DNA of 64,000 bases, from positions 186,001 to 250,000 of the forward strand of contig CAVTEQ010000007.1 in assembly GCA_963733935.1 (NCBI GenBank), in the 5' to 3' direction. Origin of the DNA: JAHFUA01 sp963733935. GTDB lineage: Bacteria; Acidobacteriota; Terriglobia; Terriglobales; Acidobacteriaceae. Shown piece after piece: positions 27,981 through 35,987 of the stretch. Position numbers and translations under genes: made by a program. The notes under the pieces were generated by a model. It made no database searches, was not told the origin of the DNA, and was given only the letters and a program-made list of their open reading frames with translations. Within the stretch, counting starts at the first letter, position 1, and every line of letters begins with the position of its first letter.

Positions 27981-28525
27981 GCGTTCACTGCCCGGCGCAG
28001 CGCGATCAGCGCGGCGCGAATTCGTGTCTTCACCGTGCCCAGCGGTTCTCCTGTCTGGGCGGCGATCTCGGTGTGAGTCATGCCTTCAAAGAATGCCATC
28101 TCGAGCGCCTTGCGCTGATTGTCGGGCATTTCGTGCAAGCCGGCGCGAACTTTCTCCGCCGCGCGCGCACGATCGGCCTTGCCCTCAAGGTCCGCGTCGA
28201 TGGCAATCACGACGTCCTCGAGATCGCTTTGCGGACGCCGCTTGCGCAGCAGGTCGATGGCGCGATGGCGCGCGATCACCGCCAGCCACGGCCCCAGGTT
28301 GCCGCGCCGGGCGTCAAAGCTGGCGGGATGCCGCCACAACTGCATGAACACTTCCTGGAGCACGTCCTCGGCCGCGGCGGTGTCCGCCAGCACCCGCAGC
28401 GCCACCGCATAGACCAGTGGGGAGTAGCGGTCGTAGAGTTCGGCCATGGCGTCCGGCTCGCCGGAGCGAAGACGGGCGATCAGCGCCGCGTCGGCGGAAC
28501 TCGGCTGTGTCCCCGCAGTGCTCAA
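27977..28525 (-). CDS. ECF RNA polymerase sigma factor (SigK-like)
   Basis: 182 residues. Region 2 is visible as AMAELYDRYSPLVYAVALRV and DVLQEVFMQLWRHPASFD, with AVIARHRAIDLLRKRR for promoter melting. Region 4 is PDNQRKALEMAFFEGMTH then TEIAAQTGEPLGTVKTRI. The start is a TTG at 28525 with AAGAGAG close upstream. It is coupled by ATGA overlap to the RskA-type anti-sigma gene, a typical SigK/RskA pair. The signal and regulon cannot be deduced. Confidence 0.93.
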   Translation of the reverse strand: MSTAGTQPSSADAALIARLRSGEPDAMAELYDRYSPLVYAVALRVLADTAAAEDVLQEVFMQLWRHPASFDARRGNLGPWLAVIARHRAIDLLRKRRPQSDLEDVVIAIDADLEGKADRARAAEKVRAGLHEMPDNQRKALEMAFFEGMTHTEIAAQTGEPLGTVKTRIRAALIALRRAVNA

Positions 28526-28623
28526 CGCGCTCTCTTCTTAAGTACGAGAGTTTGCCCGGCGCAGATTGCCGGACTCCAGCAACGTTAGCAGCAATCGCCG
28601 GGCACAAACAAGGGTGCTGCAAT

Positions 28624-28680
28624 GCCACGGATTCCCACGGATCATCACGGATCGAATTCCGATCCGTGCTCATTCGTGAT
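28624..28680. repeat. Iterated-unit palindrome, CACGGAT family
   Basis: The left arm iterates CACGGAT with short spacers (three times in 28626-28652) and faces ATCCGTG and ATTCGTG on the right arm. Perfect core pairing is CACGGATCG with CGATCCGTG after a short AATTC loop. It lies upstream of a small membrane-protein gene. A related element with CGCGGAT units is at 45796-45868. Confidence 0.75.
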
Positions 28681-28756
28681 GATGTGGCGTTTTCGTTCTA
28701 CAATCTGCGTGCAACAAACCTGTGGGCGGAGTTCTCTAACCGCGAGGAGGTCGTCG

Positions 28757-29029
28757 ATGACAAAGAGCTGGAAGCGGGCGTTGATCTTCGGTTCCCTGGG
28801 AGCAAGCGTGTTCCTGCTGGTGACCGGACGCAAGCCGGCGGCGGGAGTGCTGGCGGGCGTGGGCCTGGCGGCGCTGGCGACGGAATATCCCGAACAGGTG
28901 GAAAGTTTGTGGGAGCACGCTCCCGAGTACGTCGCCCGCGGCAACCAGGTGCTGAGCATGGCCGCCACGTTCCTGGAGCGGTTGGCCGAGCACCGCGTGC
29001 TGCGCGAACGCTCGCCCTACGTCGTCTGA
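28757..29029 (+). CDS. Small protein with hydrophobic N-terminus, unknown
   Basis: 90 residues. After a basic start (MTKSWKRA) two glycine-rich hydrophobic stretches (LIFGSLGASVFLLVTG and AAGVLAGVGLAALA) suggest membrane association; the remainder is helical and amphipathic (EYVARGNQVLSMAATFLERL). AGGAGG lies 6 bases before the ATG at 28757, which fixes the start. I do not recognise the family. The gene is followed within 25 bases by a CACAGAG palindrome. Confidence 0.7.
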   Translation: MTKSWKRALIFGSLGASVFLLVTGRKPAAGVLAGVGLAALATEYPEQVESLWEHAPEYVARGNQVLSMAATFLERLAEHRVLRERSPYVV

Positions 29030-29053
29030 CCGCCGTCTGCTATGAAAGAAGCA

Positions 29054-29126
29054 GCCACAGAGGCACAGAGACACGGAGGCGCAAGAAACAAAACTTAAAA
29101 TCTCTGTGCCTCCGCGCCTCTGGGGC
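29054..29126. repeat. CACAGAG-family palindrome, copy 2
   Basis: The left arm GCCACAGAGGCACAGAGACACGG and its right-hand complement (CTCTGTGCCTCCGCGCCTCTGGGGC) enclose an AT-rich loop of about 28 bases. It starts 25 bases after a gene's stop. Confidence 0.85.
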
Positions 29127-29140
29127 AATTAGAAAAAGCA

Positions 29141-29177
29141 AAGCTTCCCGCGCAGCCTCGCGGCTGCCGGGAAGCTT
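29141..29177. repeat. Strong isolated hairpin
   Basis: AAGCTTCCCG (29141-29150) pairs perfectly with CGGGAAGCTT (29168-29177), and the interior CAGCC/GGCTG extends the stem to about 15 bp with a small bulge. No T run follows on either strand. It lies between two CACAGAG palindromes, so the 29054-29442 interval is entirely structured spacer. Confidence 0.7.
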
Positions 29178-29372
29178 CGACCAACTGATTCCGCCCTTCC
29201 TCCCTTGCCTCCGTTTCCCCCAGGAAATTTTTTATGGAGGCCAAGGACTCGCGCGAACTCGATTGGATTGGCTTAAAGGTGAAGCCAGTTTGCACCCCGG
29301 CAGGCGGGGTTAGTATTCAGTAAACTGCCTATAGTGATGCTGAATAAAACCTTAGAGGGCCTTAGGAAATCC

Positions 29373-29442
29373 GCCACAGAGACACCGAGACACCGAGCCG
29401 GAAGAACAAACACAAATCTCTGTGTCTCCGTGCCTCTGTGGC
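29373..29442. repeat. CACAGAG-family palindrome, copy 3
   Basis: GCCACAGAGACACCGAGACACCGAG faces CTCTGTGTCTCCGTGCCTCTGTGGC across an AT-rich loop of about 20 bases. It lies 73 bases before the start of a kinase gene. Confidence 0.88.
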
Positions 29443-29515
29443 ACAGGCCTCGTTGACTTGTCCAACAGCGCCAACTAACATCCGCCCTCATCGGCGCTTT
29501 CGGGCACTGCTCGCC

Positions 29516-32017
29516 ATGATCGGCAAGACCATCTCGCATTACCGCATTACCGAGAAGCTGGGCGGCGGCGGGATGGGTGTGGTCTACAAGGCCGAAGACA
29601 CCGAGCTCGGCCGCTTCGTCGCGCTCAAGTTTCTGCCGCAGGATGTCGCCAGCGATGCGCAGTCGCTGGAACGTTTCCGCCGCGAAGCGCGGGCCGCATC
29701 GGCGCTTAACCACCCCAACATCTGCACTATCCACGAGATCGGGCAGGATGAAGGCCTGCCCTTCATCGTGATGGAATTTCTCGACGGTCAGACCCTTAAG
29801 CACCGCATCATCACCGGCCGGCCGCTCGATACCGAAACCCTGCTCGATATTGCGATCCCCATCGCCGATGCGCTCGATGCGGCCCACGCTGAAGGCATCA
29901 TTCATCGTGACATCAAGCCGGCGAACATCTTCATCACCAAGCGCGGTCAGGTGAAGGTGCTGGATTTTGGGCTGGCCAAGGTCCTGAAGCCCAAGGACGC
30001 AATCCGCAGGTGCGGATGCAATGTCAGCGACGGCGGTGAGCGAAGAACACTTGACCAGTCCCGGCGGCACCTTGGGGACGGTTGCCTACATGTCGCCGGA
30101 GCAGGTGGTGGCCAAGGAGATGGATGCACGCACCGATCTGTTCTCCTTCGGCGTTGTCTTGTACGAAATGGCGACGGGCACGCTGCCGTTTCGCGGGGAG
30201 AGTTCCGGCGCGATCTTCGATTCCATCCTTCATAAGGCGCCCGCGGCCGCAGTCCGCTTGAATCCCGATCTTCCGCCCAAGCTCGAAGACGTTATCAGCA
30301 AGGCCCTGGAAAAAGACCGCGACCTGCGCTATCAGCACGCCTCCGAGATGCGCGCCGATCTCAAGCGGCTAAAGCGGGAGACGGAATCGTCGCGCAGTGC
30401 GGTGGTCGCGGTCGAGGATGCCCCACCACCGTCCTCTGCAGCGACAACCAGCAGCTCGTCAGTAGCAAAGAGTTCAAGCGCGAGCGTCGCTGCGGCGCCG
30501 GCCACAACCGAAACAACGCCCGTCGCTGCTGCCGGCAAAGCGGTCCTCGAAGATCCTGGTCCCGGTGGCGGCGCTGGCATTGATGCTGGTGGCGATTGCT
30601 GCCTTCTGGTTTCTGCGAGGGCGTGGAGGTCCTTCCGCAACCTCGGCGCCAGCGGGCACGCCTTCGATTGCGGTGCTTCCCTTTGTCAACATGAGTTCGG
30701 ATAAAGAGCAGGAGTATTTCTCCGACGGCCTGTCCGAGGAGCTGCTCAACGACCTGGCGAAGATTCCGGGGTTGCGGGTGGCGGCCCGGACTTCTTCGTT
30801 TCAGTTCAAGGGAAAAACCGAGGACCTGCGCACGGTGGGCGAGAAGCTGAACGTGGCCACCATCCTGGAAGGAAGCGTGCGCAAGGAGGGCCAGCCGGGT
30901 GCGGATCACGGCGCAGCTCATCAAGGTCGCGGACGGCTTTCACCTGTGGTCGGAGACTTACGACCGGGAACTGAAGGATGTCTTTGCCGTGCAGGACGAG
31001 ATTGCGCGCTCGGTGGCGGGATCGCTGAAGGTGGCGTTGCTGGGAGGAAAGACGGCAACACCTTCCGCCCCGGGTACGAATGCCGACGCCTACAATGCGT
31101 ACTTACAGGGGCGGTACTTCTATGAGCGGCGAAGCAAAGAAAACCTGGAAAAGGCGATCGGGTACTACGAGCAGGCCGTCAAGCTGGATCCCGGCTATGC
31201 CCCTGCATGGGTGGGGCTGGCCGAGACCCGCAGCCTTGAGGCGGGTCAGGGCTTCCTGCCTGTGGAGGAGGGCTTCCGAAAGGCGCGAGAGGCGGCGGAG
31301 CGGGCGCTGGCGCTCGATCCGAACCTGGCAGAGGCCCATGCGGAAATGGGGTGGATCAAGATGAGCTACGACTGGGATTGGGCGGGAGCGGATGCCTCCT
31401 ACCAGCGGGCACTGGCCCTGGAGCCGGGAAACGCCACGGTTGTCCGGGGTGCATCCGAGCTGGCTGCCAACCTGGGCCGCTTTGAAGAAGCCCTGGCGCA
31501 GGACCGCCGGGCAGTAGAGTTGGACCCACTCAGCGTGTCCGCATACATCTATCTTGGGGAGCATGCCTACCGCGCTGGTCGGCTGGAGGAAGCAGCAGCG
31601 GCCTTCAAGAAAACCCTGGAACTCAACCCGGAGCGCCCGTTTTCACACTACGGCCTCGGCATGGTCTATCTGGCGCAGGGGCACCCGCAGGAGGCACTGG
31701 CTGAAATAGAGCGGGAGCCGGAGCCTTTCTATCACCTGGGAGGGCAGGCGCTTGCCTATTACGACCTGGGGCGGAAGAAAGAAGCGGACGCGGCCCTGGC
31801 GGAGTATGTTGCGAAATACCATACAGAAGGGGCCTTCCAGATTGCCGAGCTCTATGCCGTCCGCAGGGAAGCCGACAAGGCGTTCGAGTGGCTGGAGCGG
31901 GCCTACGCCCAGCGCGACTCCGGTCTCTCCCAGATGAAAGGCGACCCGCTGCTGAAGAACCTGGAGCACGACCCGCGCTACGCCGCCTTCCTGAAGAAGA
32001 TGCGCCTGCCCGCGTGA
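29516..32017 (+). pseudogene. Ser/Thr protein kinase with TolB-like and TPR domains, three frame breaks
   Basis: A membrane kinase of about 830 residues when frames are joined. The kinase domain has GGGGMGVVYKAED, the catalytic HRDIKPANIF and DFGLAK, and YMSPEQ. A Ser/Thr/Ala-rich linker leads to one transmembrane helix (ALALMLVAIAAFWFLRG), a TolB/adenylyl-cyclase-associated domain (IAVLPFVNMSSDKEQEYFSD, then GEKLNVATILEGSVRKEG), and TPR repeats to the end (AIGYYEQAVKLDPGYAPAW and similar). Single extra bases near 30004, 30537-30539 and 30895 move the frame each time, and all flanking sequence is well conserved. It is either a very recent pseudogene or intact in reality. A paralogue is at 57476. 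Confidence 0.88.
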
Positions 32018-32061
32018 GCCGAATGCAACCTGCCCAGCGCTCGCGACATCGGGAAGCTTAA

Positions 32062-32778
32062 GTGAAAACCACACGCGTTATTCAGATCGTTCTCGCGGTT
32101 GTGCTGGTCGCGGCGGCGATCCGGCTGGCATTGATTTATCAGGGACGCCATACCGCGCCGGTCAATCCCGCCACGCAGCAGCAGACGGCGCTCGATCCTG
32201 ACTACTACGTCGTTCCCAAGAAGCTTCATGCCTACGATTTGAAAGCTGCGCGCGCGGGCCTGGCGGGCCACGCTGTCTGGGTCCGCGAGGGATACAAGTT
32301 CACGTACTATCCGTACGATCATCATCACGCCGAGTTTGCGCACGATGCCGGACTGCTGGCGCCGCTTGAACAACTCGATATAAAAGACGTGGTCCAGACG
32401 CCTCCGCCCTCTGCTGGCGATCCGCCGCAAGTCATTGCCGTCTTCGCAAAGGGCGGCCATGAATTCGTCGTACCCATTGGAGCGCGCCAGGGCGAGGATT
32501 ACACCATCTATGCCGACGACATGTTTTTCTACGACGATCCCCATCAGCTCTATCGCCATTGGTCGCCGGAGCTGTGGCAAGCCGTCGACCATCACCAGGC
32601 GCTGCGGGGCATGAACGAGATCCAAGCCTCGTTCGCATTGGGCATGGGAGTACCGCAGCCGGGCGGTGATCAGACGAGCAAGACGGTTGTCTATCCCAAC
32701 GGCGGAAATCAGGTGACGATTGTCTTTCGCGATGGCAAGGCGGCCGAGATCCAGGCTGCGAGCGGCTCGCAGCGCTGA
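32062..32778 (+). CDS. Membrane-anchored protein, unknown
   Basis: 238 residues starting at a GTG (32062). One N-terminal membrane segment (IQIVLAVVLVAAAIRLALIY) anchors an extracytoplasmic domain of about 200 residues that is rich in aromatic and charged residues (YKFTYYPYDHHHAEFAHDAG, FVVPIGARQGEDYTIY, DDMFFYDDPHQLYRHW). The His-rich stretch could bind metal, which is speculation. I do not recognise a named family. The gene is on the same strand as the kinase gene, 44 bases after it, and may be co-transcribed. Confidence 0.7.
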   Translation: MKTTRVIQIVLAVVLVAAAIRLALIYQGRHTAPVNPATQQQTALDPDYYVVPKKLHAYDLKAARAGLAGHAVWVREGYKFTYYPYDHHHAEFAHDAGLLAPLEQLDIKDVVQTPPPSAGDPPQVIAVFAKGGHEFVVPIGARQGEDYTIYADDMFFYDDPHQLYRHWSPELWQAVDHHQALRGMNEIQASFALGMGVPQPGGDQTSKTVVYPNGGNQVTIVFRDGKAAEIQAASGSQR

Positions 32779-32785
32779 CGTTTCG

Positions 32786-33196
32786 TTATTTCACCAGCGG
32801 CGATTCCGCCGTGGCAGGCTTGTCCTCTTCCACCCGGATCTTGCCGGTTTCATCGGCGTAGAAGGCGCGGCGGTCGGGAGCGTACTGCTTGGGAATCAGG
32901 GCCAAGGAGAAGGCGGTGGGCTTGGCGTGGAAGTCCACGCTATAGGCGCCGCGATCGGTGGTCGCCATGCGCTTGGTAAACGAGCCGGAGTGCACCAGCG
33001 CCGCCAGCGAAGTGGCATAGTGGCCGTATTTCTTCTTGTAGATCCTCTGGGAGTAAAGCACGGTCCGCATATAGCCCAGGCTGACAGTTTCATCTTGGGA
33101 ACGGGCCGGCGGCACGGGCTGGCTGCCGGTTTGCGCCATAACCGCCAGAGATATCGCGGCGATAGCGAGCAAAACTGCCGAAATTCTCGTACACAT
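32786..33196 (-). CDS. Secreted protein, possibly pseudopilin-like
   Basis: 136 residues from the ATG at 33196, which has a GGGAG site 8 bases upstream; a longer frame from 33241 is less likely. The hydrophobic N-terminus (ISAVLLAIAAISLAVMA) is followed by a segment resembling the first part of type IV pilin-like globular domains (LGYMRTVLYSQRIYKKKYGH, then YATSLAALV) and AFYADETGKIRVEEDKPAT near the end. The RTVLYSQ..YKKKYG pattern with an N-terminal helix suggests a pseudopilin relative, but no prepilin cleavage motif is clear. Confidence 0.6.
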   Translation of the reverse strand: MCTRISAVLLAIAAISLAVMAQTGSQPVPPARSQDETVSLGYMRTVLYSQRIYKKKYGHYATSLAALVHSGSFTKRMATTDRGAYSVDFHAKPTAFSLALIPKQYAPDRRAFYADETGKIRVEEDKPATAESPLVK

Positions 33197-33329
33197 CCGG
33201 GAATCTCCCTGTTTGTGACTAAAGGACAGGTACCGAAGCATAAGGTTGTATCGTACTCCGTACTTTCACTTTTGCTTACGCGTCGTTTATGCTGAGCCAA
33301 ATTTGCTAAGAGGTAAAGGAAATCATCTC

Positions 33330-33986
33330 ATGAAACTGGCTACGGCCAAGAAACCGCGTATTCGTATCGCCGTTCTCGAAAGCGATCCTCTGCGTTTTGT
33401 GGGCTTCCGGGCGCTGTTCGACACTGAAAACGATTTGGAAATCCTGGCCTCGAGCATCCCCGAAGTTCCAACCCTGGGCGTCGTGGACGTTGTCCTGCTG
33501 GGCAGCCGCAACGGCGTGAACCTGTTCGACACCATGGCCGGGCTGAAGGCCACACGCCCCGACTTGAAGATCATCGTGACCGGTTCCGGCGCCGATGACG
33601 AAACCATCCTGAAAGCCCTGGCGGCGGGCGCCAAGGGGTACGTGGACGAAGCCGCCACCCCCCTGGAGTTCGTGCAGGCCATCCGCATGGTGAACCAGGG
33701 ATCGGTGTGGGCGCCGCGGCGCGTGCTCTCCACCTTCATCGAGCGCGTCACCACTTCGCCCGGACGCATCTTCCCTGCCGGCCGCGTCACCTTCACCGAC
33801 CGCGAAAAGGAAGTGCTGGAGCTGCTGGTGGCCGGGCGTTCCAACAAGGAGATCGGCTCTGCCCTGGGCATCGAGGAGCGCACCGTGAAAGCGCACGTCG
33901 CCAAGCTGATGCGCAAGGTCGGGGTGCAGAACCGCATCGCGCTCTCGGTGCACGCCATCACGCATTCTCTGGTGACGGCGAAGTAG
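33330..33986 (+). CDS. NarL/FixJ-type response regulator lacking the phospho-acceptor Asp
   Basis: 218 residues: receiver-like domain (about 10-125) and LuxR-type HTH (about 150-210, FTDREKEVLELLVAG, NKEIGSALGIEERTVKAHV). In the receiver the acceptor position reads VDVVLLGSRNG, with Gly58 where Asp is expected; the acidic pair is ES-D in VLESDPL and the conserved Lys is present in AAGAKGYVDE. The protein is therefore unlikely to be switched by phosphorylation. The ATG at 33330 is preceded by AAGGAAATC. No histidine kinase is adjacent. A terminator follows at 34025. Confidence 0.9.
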   Translation: MKLATAKKPRIRIAVLESDPLRFVGFRALFDTENDLEILASSIPEVPTLGVVDVVLLGSRNGVNLFDTMAGLKATRPDLKIIVTGSGADDETILKALAAGAKGYVDEAATPLEFVQAIRMVNQGSVWAPRRVLSTFIERVTTSPGRIFPAGRVTFTDREKEVLELLVAGRSNKEIGSALGIEERTVKAHVAKLMRKVGVQNRIALSVHAITHSLVTAK

Positions 33987-34011
33987 CCACAGAGGCACAG
34001 AGGCACAGAGG
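33986..34011. repeat. CACAGAG-family repeat, single arm (copy 4)
   Basis: GCCACAGAGGCACAGAGGCACAGAG, three CACAGAG units in tandem, with no facing arm. Its first base is the last base of the TAG stop of the response regulator gene, the same junction seen at copy 1. Confidence 0.8.
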
Positions 34012-34024
34012 AAATTCAAGCGAA

Positions 34025-34045
34025 GGGGCCGAGATGGCCCCTTTT
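34025..34045 (+). terminator. Rho-independent terminator after the response regulator
   Basis: GGGGCC-GAGAT-GGCCCC, extended by A-T pairs, followed by four T (34042-34045). It is 38 bases after the response regulator stop. Confidence 0.75.
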
Positions 34046-34057
34046 CATATTTCTTAC

Positions 34058-34141
34058 GCCCGCTTCGCGGGCTCGTTCTATTTTCCATCCCATACCCAAG
34101 GCTCACACCGTGGGCTACGTTCTTGCGCGCGCTTCGCGCGC
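34058..34141. repeat. Three-hairpin dispersed repeat, copy 2
   Basis: Hairpins GCCCGCTTCGCGGGC (34058-34072), an imperfect CCCAAGGCTCACACCGTGGG (34095-34114) and GCGCGCGCTTCGCGCGC (34125-34141). Order, spacing and connecting sequence match copy 1 at 21449-21531. The paired loop change (CTACG to CTTCG in both the first and third hairpins) is notable. Confidence 0.85.
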
Positions 34142-34193
34142 TCACACGGCGGCAAGCTCTATTGCAATCACGTCAGTGCTTGCGAACACCGTC

Positions 34194-34254
34194 AGATCAC
34201 CAGATGACCCGATGACCCGATTTTTCGATGGCCCAATCTCCCGCTCACCCGATG
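34194..34254. repeat. Iterated GATGACCC units
   Basis: Near-tandem units GATCACCA, GATGACCC, GATGACCC and then GATGGCCC and CTCACCCGATG. It resembles one arm of the iterated-unit palindromes seen elsewhere, without an obvious facing arm. Confidence 0.5.
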
Positions 34255-34347
34255 CTTTTGTTACTTCCGTACCCTGACCTTTTGTGACCTTGTACGATTC
34301 CTGGGCTCATCGCATACTCGTTTCACCTACCACAGAACCTGGGAGAC

Positions 34348-34396
34348 CGGGGTTGAGGTCATAACGCAAGTTATGGTTTCAGCCCCGAATTTTTTT
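34348..34396 (+). terminator. Terminator-like hairpin upstream of the SYLF gene
   Basis: A long stem closes CGGGG (34348-34352) on CCCCG (34383-34387), with CATAAC-GCAA-GTTATG at its tip and G-U pairs between, followed by AA and seven T. No gene ends nearby on this strand: the closest, at 33986, already has its own terminator. It lies 74 bases before the SYLF gene start and could end a small RNA or act as an attenuator. Confidence 0.7.
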
Positions 34397-34469
34397 GTCC
34401 GCAAGACCGCCGCTTGCCCTTGCCAGCGTTTAGAATCGTGATCGACATTCCTCAAAAGGTCAGGAAACC

Positions 34470-35198
34470 ATGAAAAAGCTTCTGGTTCTGGTGGTATTGG
34501 CAAGCTGTTCGAGCGCCGCCTGGGCAGCGGGCGACCGCGACAAGGTGGTTGACCGCGTGGAGGCGGCGGGAACCGTTCTCGACGAAATCATGTCTGCTCC
34601 GGATAAAGGCATCCCGGAAGAGGTGATCGGCTCGGCGGAGTGCATCGCGGTGGTGCCGTCGCTGCTGAAGGGCGGATTCATCGTGGGCGCTGCCTACGGC
34701 AAGGGCGTGGTTACCTGCCGCACCGACAGCGGCTGGAGCGCGCCGGCCTGCTTCCGCGTCGAAGGCGGCAGCTTTGGATTGCAGATCGGCGGCCAGGCCG
34801 TCGACTTGGTCATGCTTGTGATGAACGAGAAGGGCATGCGCAACCTGCTGGCCAGCAAGTTCAAGATCGGCGCGGACGCATCTGCCGCTGCCGGCCCGGT
34901 GGGACGCCACGCCGAAGCCGCAACTGATTGGAAGATGCGGGCCGAGCTGCTCACCTATTCCCGAGCCCGCGGCCTGTTCGCCGGCATCTCGCTCAACGGC
35001 TCCGTGGTCAAGCAGGATCGGGATGACACCCGCGACTTCTACGGACGCATGGTCACGTTCCGCAGCATCCTGACGGGTAAGGTGCCGCCCCCACCGGGAT
35101 CCGAACCCTTGCTCCACGCCGCTGCTAAGTATGCCGGGGGAGCTCCGGCGAAGAGCAGCGCCACAGAAGTGAAGCCCACAGAGACGACGGCGAAGTAG
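34470..35198 (+). CDS. SYLF (Ysc84-type) lipid-binding domain protein, exported
   Basis: 242 residues with a signal peptide (KLLVLVVLASCSSAAWA). The SYLF domain covers most of the rest: AGTVLDEIMSAPDKGIPEEV, CIAVVPSLLKGGFIVGAAYG, FRVEGGSFGLQIGGQAVDLV and SRARGLFAGISLNGSVVKQD. The family binds phosphoinositides in eukaryotes; bacterial members are periplasmic and uncharacterised. The C-terminus is Ala/Lys/Thr-rich. AGGTCAGGAAACC precedes the ATG. See the terminator-like hairpin just upstream. Confidence 0.9.
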   Translation: MKKLLVLVVLASCSSAAWAAGDRDKVVDRVEAAGTVLDEIMSAPDKGIPEEVIGSAECIAVVPSLLKGGFIVGAAYGKGVVTCRTDSGWSAPACFRVEGGSFGLQIGGQAVDLVMLVMNEKGMRNLLASKFKIGADASAAAGPVGRHAEAATDWKMRAELLTYSRARGLFAGISLNGSVVKQDRDDTRDFYGRMVTFRSILTGKVPPPPGSEPLLHAAAKYAGGAPAKSSATEVKPTETTAK

Positions 35199-35208
35199 CC
35201 AGTCGCGA

Positions 35209-35748
35209 CTAGTGCTTGTGAGTGTGCCGATGCTTGCTTGACTTCTTTGGCTTCTCGCCGGCTTGCTCGTGCTCCTCTTCCCCTTCCTTGTAGACGGCGG
35301 GGATACCGAGTGAGCCTTGGGGCGGCAGGTGGCGCATGTAGTTGACGATGTTCCACATCTCACCGTCCTCCAGGATGCCGTTCCACCCCGGCATGCCGGA
35401 GGGCGCAATGCCATTCTGGATGATCCACTTCAGTTGCCCGTCGGTGTAGCCCTGCACGTCGCGGCTGCCCAGATCGGGCACCGGCGGGTCCATCTTGGCG
35501 GCAAAGGGTACACCCGTAGCATGACCGTCGAGGCCGTGGCAGATCATGCAGTGATGCTGGAAGTGCTCGCCGCCTTGCTTCTCGCTGGCTTCGGTATCGG
35601 CCACAGGGTTCTTCCACTCCCTGCCGCCGATGGTGATTTTCTGCTTCACTTCCTTGACGATGGTGCTCTCGATGTTGCTCGGGCCTTCCCGGGGCTTGCA
35701 GGAGATTAGCGGCGCCAGTCCGAGGACCGCTGTCGCGATCGCCTTCAT
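35209..35748 (-). CDS. c-type cytochrome, exported
   Basis: 179 residues from the ATG at 35748. A short hydrophobic signal ending in LISC suggests a lipoprotein. One haem site, CMICH, sits near residue 69, and the axial Met is probably in ASPGMPGW-like APSGMPGWNG. The C-terminus is His/Lys/Glu-rich (KKSSKHRHTHKH). It would be matured by the ccm system at 9 kb. It may serve as a small periplasmic electron carrier; no reductase or oxidase gene is adjacent to say which. Confidence 0.88.
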   Translation of the reverse strand: MKAIATAVLGLAPLISCKPREGPSNIESTIVKEVKQKITIGGREWKNPVADTEASEKQGGEHFQHHCMICHGLDGHATGVPFAAKMDPPVPDLGSRDVQGYTDGQLKWIIQNGIAPSGMPGWNGILEDGEMWNIVNYMRHLPPQGSLGIPAVYKEGEEEHEQAGEKPKKSSKHRHTHKH

Positions 35749-35844
35749 GCAGTTCCCGCCAGACATAAGCTGCATTATCGTCGAGAGGACTGGCTGGCTG
35801 CCACTCGCCGTTGGTCGGCCTTGAGTCTCGCGTAGCGACTTCTT

Positions 35845-35957
35845 TAGCCACGATTTATCGCCGGTAGGCAGGAATGACCAAGTCCCGTAGGGACGGCTTA
35901 AGTCGTCCCTACGGGACTGGGGTATACACCGTTACCCACCGATAAATCGCTGGGCTA
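35845..35957. repeat. Nested palindromic element
   Basis: The outer arms TAGCCACGATTTATCG and CGATAAATCGCTGGGCTA are imperfect complements. Inside is a perfect 15-bp stem, AGTCCCGTAGGGACG (35881-35895) with CGTCCCTACGGGACT (35904-35918), loop GCTTAAGT. Total length is about 113 bp. It lies between the cytochrome c gene and the LpxL-like gene, whose starts face away from each other across it. Confidence 0.85.
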
Positions 35958-35987
35958 ATCTATGTCGCTGCCGCGACTGGGGATGCG

